64,000 nucleotides of DNA from Pristionchus mayeri (GCA_036245805.1 BTRK01000003.1:35171215-35235214); one strand, 5' to 3'. Numbered from the stretch's first letter, positions 33,174 to 46,200 are shown. A program made the numbers and translations. The notes: generated by a model not told the origin, from the sequence alone.

Positions 33174-36100
33174 ATGTCTAAATCAAGCACGTCGTTATCG
33201 ACCGTCGAAGAATGGAATCGAAAGGTTTTACTTTATTTATTTTTTTGTGTTTAAATATTAATTTCAAAAATGAAATTCTTTCCAGGCCTTCGATTTCTCA
33301 GATACTGAAGACTCGTTGAACAATGTTTTTCTAAATTTATTTGATGTGCTTTCTGCTATCCTCAAGAATTCCAACCCTAGAGTTAGTTCCAGTTTCACCG
33401 AATGTAATTTTACGGTAAAAATGCGACTATATTCGGTTCTTGTAGGCCGTTCAACATGCTCTGGAATCTCTCAAAAGCGAACGATCGATTTGTCTTCGTC
33501 ACGATGAGATTAAGTAAGCCGTCGAGTGAAATATCATGTTTACGCTGGCTTAATAGTTACCAATGGAAAAGCTGTCGAACACAGAAATTCGCTCAGCTCT
33601 AGCTGTTATTGATTGCTCATTTTTGCAGAGATGATCCAATTCGATCTCTGATGTATGATCTCATCGATTGCATCCGTATTACAATTCTCCATTTGACGGA
33701 ACATGGAGAATCTGCAGAGATTTCTCTCGAAATGGTCAAAGAATTGAGGAAAAAGGTGTCGTTTCCTCTATCTTAAGAGTACACAAAATCTGTTATTCTT
33801 AAGATTAGAATCATACCTGAGCCAGATAGTTAACTGGCGGCCATGGAAAATCAAAGTATGAAAATCAAAGTAAAATCCATATACGGTATCTGGAGTTACT
33901 GTACTATCGATTGATTATGGTACTTAGTCTTGACCTACCATGACCTACTATCGATTTTCACCATGACCCCCTATACGTTGATTTTCCATGGCCACCAGAG
34001 AACGACAAATCAACGGGTAGCCGCCGCTCTACGAACGACAAATGAACGGGTGGCCGCCCAATTAGAGCTTTTCTTATAGCTTAGGTGTGCTCTCTAGAAA
34101 AACCAGGTTTAACTGGCATGTAACTAGTTAGAATCGAGCTCAGCTGTGATTAGAATATGATTTTTTTTCAAGTTTTTGTAAACTTGGTTCACTAAACTTG
34201 GTTTTTGTTACTTTGGTTCATTTTGCAGGTTTTTGCATCCAAGGCTCAATCAGATGACTCACTTATCTCTCAGTTTCTGAATTTACTCAACGTGATGTCA
34301 CTCATTCTCAAATCGGCACAGCCCAATGTAAGGATTATACTTATTTTGCTATTGTTTAATTTAATTTACTATGGGATCTTTCAGAAGATTCAAGGAGCTC
34401 TCGAAACTGTTGCAAGCGAACTTTCAATCTCTCGCAGATTCGAACACTCTAAGTGAGTAAATTTAGTGCTTGTTTGATATAAAATTGCAATTCTTTTGCG
34501 CCCATTTCATTGTTAGATGTAAATCTGAAATGCTTCCTTTCCAGTGATCTGACAATTCGATATCTGATGTTCGGAGTCATTGAGTGTGTTCATTTGACTC
34601 TTCTCCACTTGACTGAAAAGAGAACTGAGTCAAATTCCAAGGAATCAGCAAAAGAGGTAAATTATTCGAATTCTATTAAACAAATTATTTTTTATTTATA
34701 TTTTCGATCTAATTCTCATTCTTAGGAGAGCGAAATGAGCACTGAGACAACGACTCCTACGGAATTGTCGAAGCAGTCTGATGAGGTAACGAATTGAATT
34801 TAGTTATTTATTCTATTTCATATTTGACAATGGACAAATTTGGATCTTTCGATCAGTTCCTATTTTGCCCATTGAGCATGTTCTTCAGTGTGAGTCTTCA
34901 GTTCGAATCGATATTAAGCATTATACTCATGTTCTTAAACATTTATTTTAAAATTCCTTTTTATAATCATCACTTCAGATTTCTGGTGAAATTTTCATGG
35001 GAGACAAGATCAATGATGAAGAACCGTTGATTTGTGAATTGGTACGTTATCCTTTCATTAGTGCCTTATTGTATTTTCCATTTGGTTGTTTGTATTTCCT
35101 TATCATTCAGATGGGCCTAAAAGATTATACAAATGACGTCCATCCATCCCTGCTTGATGACAATAAGGCTGTGGATGAGATCGATAAAATGTCTACTGTA
35201 AGTCATCAGTTCAAATCTATCCGTAAGACTTATCTCTTTTTATATTTACATGTTCTAGATTGCCACTTTCACTGTTCCTTGCGAAAATAACATGAGAGAT
35301 GAGGTCAAGATTGAGCCCGAGGATAATACATTGGTAAGTTTTCCCTCGATTTATGTCTTATTTTCTTTTGTTTCCCTTTTTAGTTTGGTGCAATGCCTTT
35401 TTATCTCAGATGGAGTCAAAAGATAAGCCAATCGAAATGCCCCAATCTACTCTTCGTAAGAATCCGGTTAGTCGAAATCGGAATCGGAGTCTAGAGAATA
35501 TCATAGAGTCTAGAGAAAGTCTAGAGAAGTCTAGAGAATATTATCGATGAGTCTAGAGAATATTATCGATGCTCTACACTTCAGATGGAACCAAAAGAAA
35601 AGCAAATCGAAGTAAATGATAAAGTGAAACGGCAAGGTTGGTCTTTCTTCTGTTTTACTTGTATGGCTATAGAAAATTATCATATTATTCTAATCTTCCA
35701 AAGATTTTTACCGTACTATGTCTCGAACATAGTTGCCCACGCCGCCGGCGACCCCCATGACCCCCTATTCATTAGTGCGCGCTGCCCGACACATTTTTTG
35801 ACAGGCAGCGCGCATAGACGTATAGGGGGTCATGGTACAAAATAGTGGTAAGGGTTGATGTTCGATCGACCTTAGGTACCATGACCAACAGCATCTACAG
35901 TAACTCCATTGTCATTTGTCGGCTACCGTAACCCGATCTACAGTAATCCAGATGCTGTAAGTACATCACATGGTAGCAAACAAGCCGGTACTCGGCCGCA
36001 CAGGCATGGATGACCTTCGGCATGAATACCATAATCCACCTACAGTAACCTGGATACCGTAATCTTGACTCACTATCATGAACTGACTTTTTTCTAAAAT

Positions 36101-39100
36101 TGGTGCAAAAAATCGGTTCTGTATTGTTGCAAGTGCAACTCTTCGGGCAATACTTATTTTTATTTTTTTAATAAATATATCATAGCCGAGTGGTTAACGC
36201 ACTAGTCTTGACAACCGAAGGTTGCGGGTTCGACTCCGGTCGGCGGCAAACACCTTTGCCAAGCTTTGGGAAGTTTGTAAAAGTGAAGTAGGATTACCGT
36301 ATCCTTGCTACAGTATCCAGGTTCGGTGGGTCAACATTAGTGCTCTGGGTCAGATGGATAACTTGATAAAAGTATAGTATATTTATAATGTGACCCACCG
36401 AACCGGGATACTGTAGCAATGTTACTGTAATCCTACTTCACTTTTTCACACTCCCCAAAACTTGGCAAAGGTGTTTGCCGCCGATCAGAGTCGAACCCGC
36501 AACCTTCGGTTGTCAAGTCTAGTGCTTTAACCACTCGGCTATATGCGGCCGAGTACCTGCTTGTTTGCAAACATGCGGTGTGCTTACATTATCCAGGATA
36601 CTGTAGATCGGGTTACGGTAGCCGACAAATAACAATGAAGTTACTGTAGATGATGTTGGGCATATTACCTAAGGTCCATCGAACATCAACCCCTACCACT
36701 ATTTTGGACCATGACCCCCTATACGTCTATGCGCGCTGCCTGATAAAATGCCATGAGTTCATGGGTGCGCGCTGCCTGACAAGCCGCCGAGAGAGTTCGG
36801 GAAATGAAGAGAGTGGCCCCTCAGCTTTTTGCGACCAGAAAGGGTCCACAAATTTCTGTCAATTTAAAATTTTCTTATTAAATTGTAGAAATAAATAATA
36901 TGAATTTCATGTTCAGAATTCCGATATTTCTGCCAATGATGGAGGGATGCTGAATGATGACATGGTATTTATTTTTTTGCATGTGCATCAATTTTTTTCG
37001 AATGCGAATAAAAGTGGATTGTAGCGAACCTTCCGAAGACACCCGATATCTTAACAGAACGCGATCAACGCCTTTAAGGTCTATTCCGATATTGCACAAG
37101 TAGAGAAGGGAAGAAGAACGGCCATTGATTTAGAAGATTACTTGAATGATTCTATGGATTCGGTGGATGAGGAATTCAGATCATCAGTGAAGAAATCGAC
37201 ATCAGATGCTGCTGAGGACAGAAATAAGGCGCGATTTACCTTCACTATAAATTGTATTTAAAAGAAGTAAAATATTCCATTTTGGCATTAATATTATTTT
37301 TTTCTAAATTCTATAACAGAAATTCTTCCCATTTCCTAACATCGTTCTTTGAATACTGATTTCCTAGTGAAAATGAAAGATCTGAGCATGGATTGAAGAT
37401 TCATAATTTGCTTACTTAGCCATACAATAATAATTTTTTCATACACTGTACAAATTCTTCTTAAAAAATATCGAGAGAACATCATTATGTTAATTCAAAA
37501 TATAAAAATACCGCTTAATAAGATATTTCAGTTCGGTACCCATTGCTGCTCTACGTGGATCGCACATCTCAGACTCAAACATTCTTCCTATCCTAGAATT
37601 GTGAGAATGTTTATTGTCTAATAGTCACGAAAATTACAATTTGTGTACGATTTCTTTGTGAATGTTCTATTTTTATAATATTTTCATATATTGTAATAAT
37701 ATATTATATATGCGAACTTTCTGCAGGCTGGCTATCTCCTTCGTTGCGATTGCGGACATGAATCTTACGCACATAGCCACAGTTACCAGGTACTTTGAAA
37801 AAAATTTCTTGATTTTTTAAAAATGTTGAGTATCAAAATGCCGAACAAGTTGAAAGTTTTTGGACAAAGTTATACGTTTTTTGGACAAAGTTACGTTTTT
37901 GGACAAAGTTATCATGTTTATTCATTTTCTTACAAAAATAAGATGAATGAGCACTATTAGAAAATGATACATTAGATCGTGCATGGGGGGGGGTGGTGTT
38001 TCACGTCCATTTTCAGTGCGATATCTATAATATCACTGTGGTTCAAGAAGAAGACAAAGTTATTCGAAGATTATTTGATTGCATGGTTGATAATGTGGCT
38101 GGAGAATCGAATGACGAAAAGGTTAGATTGTAAAATTGAATTTATATGCAAAATGGCCGTGTACAATAATCACTATTGTATACAATTTGGATAAATATTG
38201 CTTTTGGTGATCCGTTTTTCATCTATCTGGAAGAGAGGTTAATAAACTTACTTTAGTGTACTGTCTCGAATCTTGCTGAGAATCGCAAGAAGAGAAGATC
38301 AATAAGGTCGAAAAATATGGTTAGTAAAAAATTTAAAATTGAGTATGATAAAATCTTTTTGTTCAGATAGATATTCCTAAATTCCTGAAGAATATACTTT
38401 TTTTATTTCAGATTCCTGTGAAGAATGAACTTGCCTGTCCTGAATGTGAAGTAAGTGTTATTTTATAAATTCGTTTTTCTAGTTGTTTTAGGGCGATATT
38501 TAGATATACTGTAAGTAATACTAAAATATGAACAACCTTGAATGATTGGCAGTACGTGACTCGAAGCGGTACAACGTGGATGAGCCATCTCCTTCACGCA
38601 CACTTTACTACAGCTCTTCTGGTAAGATGCAATACGTGCAACGTAGTTCAGTTTAACAATTTAGTTCTCTAATTGGGAAAAAGAGGTTTTTCAGTTTTTT
38701 TATGTTTGCAACTTTTGTTGCAAATTGTCACTTGATATTTTAGGGAAATAATACTGGGAAATATCTTTTCCATGATGTCAATGGTTTACATCAGGTGGAA
38801 TGCTCTCTTCGGTGTGATTGTGGCTACGAAGCTTACTCGCCTACACACGAGGTGACAAGTTAGATTCGCAGAATTGAAGCAAATTATGTGCTTCAAATAA
38901 ATAATTTTCAGTGCGATATCATGAATTTCACTGTTGTTAGAAAGATGGAGAGAGGTCGAAGACCTGATGAGGCTCATGAGGATGTGGTAAGCCCGAAATG
39001 AATAAATGTTTTAATTTTGTGTAAAATAAGGAGGAGAGACAAACTAATATTAGATGATCTCTCCGATGTTCGAGCAGGAAAAATAGAAAAGTAAATAGAG

Positions 39101-42100
39101 AAAGAACGTTCTAACTTCTAATTATTGAAATTTTATTCACAGGAGTTTTTTGAGGGGGCAGACATGAATGCAAAGAGAAGACAATCGAGAAACACTTTTG
39201 TATTCGTCAATTACAATGAGTCGATGGATCAATCGGATGGAGAAGTCGAACCATCTTTGAAGAAATACAAGTGGGAATCAGTGGATAGGGACGGCAAGGT
39301 TAATTCACTCTTAGCATATTGCTTTTATCGGTGTAATCGTTAAAATGTATCAATCAATAATGAGTGCTCTTTGCCAGGCTAAAATAGTGCATAAATCTGT
39401 TGCGTCTTGATTTGAATTATCGGCATTATTGGCATTGTTGATATGTCTCCGTATTTTTTTAGCACAATGCATCTATGGAGGATTCGAATGAAGGAGGTCA
39501 ACCATCTTTGAAGAAATGCAAGGCGGAATCATTGGAGAAGCAAGTAAATGTAAGAGCTGTATTCATAAAACCTCGCTTAGCATGCTCTGACTACTCTGGT
39601 AAACGCATAACTTATCACTCTGGTCAGGGTACTCAGAAGGGAAGACCGTCTATCAATGGATCATTTAAAGCGGAATCTGCTAAGAAGGCACATGCTGGCA
39701 AGCAGAAAAATGTTCTGAAATGCCCGGAGTGTAATGTAAGCTCTTTATTGTCTTTTTTAAATAAGATTTTTCACAATCTTATAAAGTTCAACGTCCCGAC
39801 CAGGGTTCGAAAGCCTAGGGTGAACTTGGTTCCTTTTTGGGGGTGTACGTTTTGCCAGCCAAATTTAAAGCAAAACGAGCATCCCAGAAGTGAAAATAGT
39901 CTTTTACCGTGGGTGTTCGTGCCACGGTATAATATTATTTTCACTTCTGGGGTGTTCGTTTTGCTTTAAATTTGGTTGGCAAAACGTACACCCCCAAAAT
40001 GGAACCAAGTTCACCCTAGGCTTTCCCGACTCTTGTCTTTTTCCCAGTTTAGAATCTGCTATTTTAATGCCAATTTTTCGATTTTTTTCACTGAAGATCA
40101 CTTATTAGCTACCACCGACTCGATATGCCCCTAGCGTCTTGAATGTAGCACATGCATTTTAAATGAAAATTTACATCTGTATTTGTTCAGTACCGCTCGA
40201 GATCTGTGATGGGCTGGGAACTACATCTCAGACGCATGCACTCCACCACTCCCACTCTGGTGAGATATTCGTATAGTACAAGAGTACCTCCTTGGGAGAC
40301 TAATCTGGACAAAAATAACGCAATCCTTGTCTAAAGGTTTTGACAGCAAGTTAACAAGTAATCATTCGAAAAAACGGGACTTCTTTGATTGGTCCACCCA
40401 TTACTTCCTGACACTATGGAGAAGGCCCTCGACTGACGTAATCGTAACATTGTTACATGGTTAATCCCTAGCTCCCTCCCACTCAAGACAACAATGAAAT
40501 GTAAACACCGAAAATTAGGCACGCAAAGTCTAGAAATATTGAGGATTTTGAATTGTGGGCCAATTATCCAAAAGTGCCCAATAAACATTCTTTGGAAATT
40601 TTGAAAATCGCCGCTTCTTCATTTTTCACTCACTCTCACATCTTTATCGGCTGAGTGATTTCAAAAATAACGGACAGCTATCCGAGACGACCTTCTAACT
40701 CTATTTTTTTTCGAAACATGGCTTTATTCAGGCTGGATGTCTTCTCCGTTGTGATTGCGGTAAAGAGTCTCAATCGTCCGGTCACAGTCGCGATGTAAAC
40801 ATTCTTTAAAAAAATATAAAGATGATTGTATATGTTGATTCTATGTTCAGTGCGACATTTCCAATATTACTGTGATTCGCAATGAAGATGAGCCGATTAG
40901 AAGAGTGGCAGATCAACCAGTGGTCAGTAGAGTGCAGTAATTATTAATTATTAATTATTATTATTAATTATTTATTGCATTAGTAGAGTGCAGTAAGAAC
41001 TAACGATTCGATGCATTAGTTTAGGTTAAGATTGAGTTTTCTCGAAAATATTTTTTTGAATATTCACAGGAATTTCCCGAGGAGACAGAGATGAGACCAA
41101 CGAGAAAATCCTTTGCGTCAGTCACTTATAATGAGTCGATGGATGATTCGGATGAAGAAGTCGAACCATCTTTGAAGAAACCCAAATCGGAATCAGTGCA
41201 GACCATAGCCAAGGTTAGTGGTTGCTTCATGATCTTCGGTTTATGTACATGTTCTGTCTACTCCAGTACATGTACTAACCTACAATGATTACTCTTGACA
41301 GGGTGCTCTGAAGAGAAGATCATCTAATTCGGAATCTGTGAAGAAGGAACATGATGGAAAGCAGAAAACTGATCTCGAATGCTTGGAGTGTGACGTAAGT
41401 TCTTTCTTTGTTAGGTGTTATTTTAGGCACTAGGTCGGATAAGAACTATGACGTCATGCCGCCATTGATATATCAAAGGCGGCATGACGTCATAGTTCTC
41501 ATACGGTGTAGTGCCGTTATTTTACAATCTTGAAAAGTTCAAGTGTCAATTCTTGTTTTTTTCCCAGCCTACGAATACTATTTCTATTACATCTATAACT
41601 TTTCGAGTGAGGATTTATATATTTAGTACCGCTCGAGGTCTGTGACCGGCTGGGAGGGACATCTCAAGCGCCAGCACTCCACCACTCCCGCTCTGGTGAG
41701 ATGTCTCTGGTTGTATTAAGTAGGCCGCTGTAGGTTGCATCACTCTCTGATGAGAACCATTCAAATCTTTGTACAGTGCTGCACGTTCGCACGCTAAAAA
41801 CACATTACCTTTAATATTTTGGGTAGTTTCTATTGTTCATAACCCTGTTATCTACAGGCTAGCTGCATCCTTCGATGTGAGTGCGGACACGAAACTCAAT
41901 CATCCCATCATAGTCGCGAGGTTAAAATTCTTTTTTTAAAAATTATAATTTACAAGGGTAAAATGTGTATTTTTTCTCATATTTTCAGTGCAACATTTCC
42001 AATATTACTGTGATTCGCAATGAAGATGAGCCGATTAGAAGAGTGACTGATCAGCCTGTGGTCAGTGTAATACGTTTGCCTTGCGACTTTCCAATTGCGA

Positions 42101-42893
42101 ATATACATAGCACGATGCCAGAATGTTATCATCCTCCCTAATGACACGTTTTGCCTAACACGTTTAGCTACCATTCATTGCTATAAATGCTTCAATTCAC
42201 CAAAAAAAGTAATTCCGAATTTTCAAGACGCTTCCTACAACGAATACTCAGTTTGTCATTTCGCAGTGCGAGGTAAGCCCCCCCCCCCATTTTTAGAAAC
42301 ATACTATTATATGCTTAACACTTATCATGTTAGTGTTCTACTATTGTTACTATTGCCACTACTATCATTGTGCTGTTATCATTGTTATTATTACCATCAC
42401 TAGTATCATTTATTTAGAAATATCCCAAGACACCTCTCGGTTATTTAACTCACCTCTCGAGACATCACAAGACTACACTATATGAGGTTGTTCGCGGAAA
42501 CTAAAGTTTCGCCGACGTATTCTATTTCAGGAAGGTCTTTTCTTTGAGTGCTCGCGTGGTTGTATTATTTCCACTCGCAGTGATATTTCGAATCACGAGA
42601 AAACGGTTATTTTGCCAGCTCTTTTTATCCGAATTAAATCATTATAATGTACTCATAAAAATTATGAATGGAACTGGTCGAGCTGCAACGTTCACTAGTA
42701 TTCATTATTTTCTTTGAAACTGTGTGGATAATGGTTCGATAGGGTATCAAGTATTCTTTGCACTAGCTTTTGGCATTTCATTGCTTATAATATTTTACAA
42801 CAGGTCTGAATAAAAGATTTTTTTCAGTGCGATGGCCGCAATTACACCCTGCACCGCATGGACGAGAATGGAGTGGAGGAGAGAGTACTGTAG
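33174..42893 (+). CDS. Gene C: helical-domain/zinc-cassette protein with an extra cassette and one frameshifted exon
   Basis: Exons: 33174-33224, 33286-33381, 33446-33513, 33629-33755, 34229-34327, 34385-34452, 34545-34656, 34726-34785, 34979-35041, 35111-35197, 35259-35333, 35410-35466, 35585-35636, 36917-36964, 37079-37228, 37532-37600, 37727-37789, 38017-38121, 38257-38319, 38412-38450, 38553-38621, 38795-38851, 38912-38986, 39143-39298, 39463-39549, 39628-39735, 40191-40259, 40732-40794, 40851-40922, 41070-41213, 41302-41394, 41627-41695, 41858-41920, 41989-42060, 42228-42272, 42418-42486, 42531-42605, 42828-42893. The N-terminal helical pair is intact. Exon 35585-35636 lacks 2 nt versus D; skipping it would keep frame (983 residues). 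The finger exon matching 26065-26136 is deleted. Compared with D there are extra cassette exons (38412-39298 and 41070-41920). In the last finger TQFVISQCE has Phe where B has Cys. Confidence 0.72.
33835..34085. repeat. Repeat fragment in intron 4 of gene C
   Basis: A block absent from the same intron of D and E, with TACGGTATCTGGAGTTACTG, GGTACTTAGTCTTGACCTAC and CCATGACCCCCTATACG motifs. These are shared with the foldbacks at 20165-20944, 35798-36776 and 111-2407. It looks like a truncated relative. Confidence 0.5.
35489..35573 (+). repeat. GTCTAGAGAA minisatellite in gene C
   Basis: Imperfect tandem units of GTCTAGAGAA with ATATTATCGAT spacers, five or so copies. Genes B and D have a single TCTAGAGAATATCAT or CCAGAGAATATCAT here, so the expansion is specific to C. 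Confidence 0.7.
35798..36776. repeat. Foldback with full tRNA-like arms in gene C
   Basis: The arms pair (CAGGCAGCGCGCATAGACGT against ACGTCTATGCGCGCTGCCTG; CCTAAGGTCCATCGAACATC against its near-complement). Both arms carry a tRNA-like unit (36182-36248 on +, 36476-36550 on -). It replaced the left half of the GAGAGAG MITE and much of intron 13 relative to gene D, so its arrival was accompanied by a deletion. Confidence 0.75.
36476..36550 (-). repeat. tRNA-like sequence with intact A and B boxes
   Basis: On the minus strand it reads GCCGCATATAGCCGAGTGG, then TTGACAA in the anticodon-loop position and GCGGGTTCGACTC, and it ends TCGGCGGCA. TAGCCGAGTGG fits Pol III box A and GGTTCGACTC fits box B. 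The acceptor ends pair partly (GCCGC with GCGGC). The anticodon stem is poor. The mirrored copy is at 36182-36248. A tRNA-derived promoter inside a foldback is more likely than a real tRNA gene. Confidence 0.5.
39801..40023. repeat. Palindromic MITE with 7-bp target duplication
   Basis: Inverted halves (AAGCCTAGGGTGAACTTGGT and ACCAAGTTCACCCTAGGCTT; AAACGTACACCCCCAAAA and complement), flanked by the direct repeat TCCCGAC (39794-39800 and 40024-40030). The same intron of gene B has a single GTCCCGATTCG site. Two open frames on opposite strands across it are palindrome artefacts. Confidence 0.7.
41426..41514. repeat. GGCACTA-ended mini-palindrome, copy 1
   Basis: An about 90-bp palindrome GGCACTAGGTCGGATAAGAACTATGACGTCATGCCGCC with its complement around TTGATATATCAA. 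A diverged relative lies at 52364-52462 (CCGGATGAAAAC...GTTTTCATCCGG, again with GTGCC-type ends). Both are in cassette introns. Confidence 0.6.
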
Positions 42894-43271
42894 AAGAGAA
42901 TACTGTAGGACCAGTGTTGCTCAATGATACAATTATCGATCCACTATAATTGTTTCACCTTTTTGTTGCCACTGAGAAGATTTCGAGTGGCTAAGCATTG
43001 TTGAAGAATGAGTTCATCTTTATTATTGCTTCGAAATCATTTTATGGTTTTGTTGTCCCTACATTTTCATACCTTGAAGTATTTTGCGTACCTTGTTGTA
43101 CCTTCGAAGTTGTTTCTGGATCACAGTATAAAGTTGCACTGTTAGGAAATTCGAATTCTTCTTTAATACTGGTCTCACACCAGAAAAAATACCTTTCCTA
43201 TTATTAATTGGAATTGTCAACATTATGTTGCTACTATATTTTAAGAAGTAGTTGTCCAATTTTGTCAACTT

Positions 43272-43282
43272 TTTTTCCAGGG
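43272..43282 (+). promoter_or_regulatory. Putative spliced-leader acceptor of gene D
   Basis: TTTTTTCCAG|GG sits directly before ATG at 43283, 389 bp after the gene C stop. Spacer sequence is closely conserved with the B/C and D/E spacers. Confidence 0.6.
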
Positions 43283-46200
43283 ATGAGTAAATCAAGCACG
43301 TCGTTATCGACCGTTGAAGAATGGAATCGAAAGGTTTTACTTTATTTTTGTGTTTAAATATTAATTTTAAAATTAATTCAAATGAAAAAAATGAAATTCT
43401 TTCCAGGCCTTCGATTTCTCAGATACTGAAGACTCGTTGAACAATGTTTTTCTAAATTTATTTGATGTGCTTTCTGCTATCCTCAAGAATTCTAACCCTA
43501 GAGTTAGTTCCAGTTTCACCGAATGTAATTTTACGGTAAAAATGCGACTATATTCGGTTCTTGTAGGCCGTTCAACATGCTCTCGAATCTCTCAAAAGCG
43601 AACGATCGATTTGTCTTCGCCACGATGAGATTAAGTAAGCCGTCGAGTGAAATATCATGTTTACGCTGGTTTTATAATAACCATTAAAAACGGTCGACCA
43701 CTTATTTTTTCTCTGGTATAGCTGTTATTGATTCCTCATTTTTTTGCAGAGATGATTCAATTCGATCTCTGATGTATGATCTCATCGATTGCATCCGTAT
43801 TACAATTCTCCATTTGACGGATCATGAAGAATCTGCAGCGATTTCAATTGAAATGGTCAAAGAATTGAGGAAAAAGGTGTCCTTTCCTCTGTCCTAAGAG
43901 TACACCTATATCTGTTATTATTAAGTTTAGAATATTGTGATTTTTTCAGGTTTTTGTACTTACTTTGGTTCATTTTACAGGTTTTTGCATCCAAGGCTCA
44001 ATCAGATGACTCACTTATCTCTCAGTTTCTGAATTTACTCAACGTGATGTCACTCATTCTCAAATCGGCACAGCCCAATGTAAGGATTATACTTATTTTG
44101 CTATTGTTTAATTTAATTTACTATGGGATCTTTCAGAAGATTCAAGGAGCTCTCGAAACTGTTGCAAGCGAACTTTCAATCTGTCGCAGATTCGAACACT
44201 CTAAGTGAGTAAATTTAGTGCTTGTTTGATATAAAATTGCAATTCTTTTGCGCCCATTTCATTGTTAGATGTAAATCTGAAATGCTTCCTTTCCAGTGAT
44301 CTGACAATTCGATATCTGATGTTCGGAGTCATTGAGTGTGTTCATTTGACTCTTCTCCACTTGACTGAAAAGAGAACTGAGTCAAATTCCAAGGAATCAG
44401 CAAAAGAGGTAAATTATTCGAATTCTATTAAACAAATTATTTTTTATTTATATTTTCGATCTAATTCTCATTCAAGGTGACCGAAATGAGCACTGAGACA
44501 ACGACTCCTACGAAATTGTCGAAGCAGTCTGATGAGGTAACGAATTAAATTGAGTTATGTATTCTATGTTATATTTGACAATCGACAAGTTTGGATCTTT
44601 CGATTAGTTTCTATTTTGCCCATTGAGCATGTCACTTATGTGATTATTGAATCATATCAACAGAATAGTTAGTTGTAATTGTTCTCTAGTGTGTCTTCAG
44701 TTCGAATCGATATTAAGGATTATACCCGTGTTCTTAATATTTATTTTAAAATGCCCTTTTATAATCATCACTTCAGATTTCTGGTGAAAATTTCATGGGA
44801 GACAAGATCAATGATGAAAAACCGTTGATTTGTGAATTGGTACGTTATCCTTTCATTAATGCCTTATTGTATTTTCCATTTGGTTGTTTGTATTTCATTA
44901 TCATTCAGATGGGCCTAAAAGATGATACAAATGTCGTCCATCCATCCCTGCTTGATGACAATAAGGTTGTGGATGAGATCGATAAAATGTCTACTGTAAG
45001 TCATCAGTTCAAATCTATCCGTAAGACTTATCTCTTTTTATATTTACATGTTCTAGATTGCCACTTTCACTGTTCCTTGCGAAAATAACATGAGAGATGA
45101 GGTCAAGATTGAGCCCGAGGATAATACATTGGTAAGTTTTCCCTCGATTTATGTCTTATTTTCTTTTGTTTCCCTTTTATTTTCTTTCAATACCTTTTTA
45201 TCTCAGATGGAGTCAAAAGATAAACCAATCGAAATGCCCCAATCCACTCTTCGCAAGAATCAGGTTAGTCGAAATCGGAATCGGAATCCAGAGAATATCA
45301 TATTATCGATACTTCAGATGGAACCAAAAGAAAAGCAAATCGAAGTAAATGATAAACTGAATAACAACAAGGTTGGTCTTTCATCTGTTTTACTTATATG
45401 GCTATAGAAAATTATCATGTTTTTTCTAATCGTCCAAAGAATTTACCGAACCATGTCGCGAACGATGTGGGAAACTTGTCTCATGTGAATTATATAATTA
45501 ATTCCATAGTGATTGATTTTAAATATTCCTACTGCTAAGAGAAATATGCAGTGTATTGGAGTTAATTACAATGTGAATTCATATGGGCCATTTATTGTCG
45601 CAAAAAAGCTGAGGGGTCACTCTCTTCATTTCTCGAACTTTCTCGACAGGTCGACCGGTGAGAGAGTTCGGGAAATGAAGAGAGTTACCCCTCAGCTTTT
45701 GGCGGCCTAGAAAGGTCCATTAATTTCTGATAGTAATTTAAAATTTTCTTATTAAATCGTAGAAAAAAATAATAGTGAATTTCATGTTCAGAATTCCGAC
45801 GGAGTTGACGTTTCTGCCAATGATGGAGGGATGCTGAATGATGGCATGGTATTCATTTTTTTGCATTTGCATAAATTTTTTTTCGAATGCGAATAAAAAT
45901 GGATTGTAGCGAACCTTCCGAAGCCACCCGATATCTTAACATAACGCGATCAACTCATTTAAGGTCTATTCCGATACTGCACAAGTAGAGAAGGGAAGAC
46001 GAACGGCCATTGATTTAGAAGATTACATGGATGGTTCTATGGATTCGATGGATGAGGAATTCAGACCATCAGTGAAGAAATCGAGATCAGATGCTGCTGG
46101 GGAGATCAATAAGGCGGGATTTTTCTTATTTTTTAATTTGTGTTTGTTTGAATATAGTCGCCTTCATATATGCCCATTAGTCTTATTATTAAAGCAGGTG

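Noticed and set aside
36182..36248. Possible tRNA gene
   Set aside because: A and B boxes are present, but the anticodon stem does not pair and a mirrored copy sits 300 bp away inside a foldback. Annotated as tRNA-like repeat.
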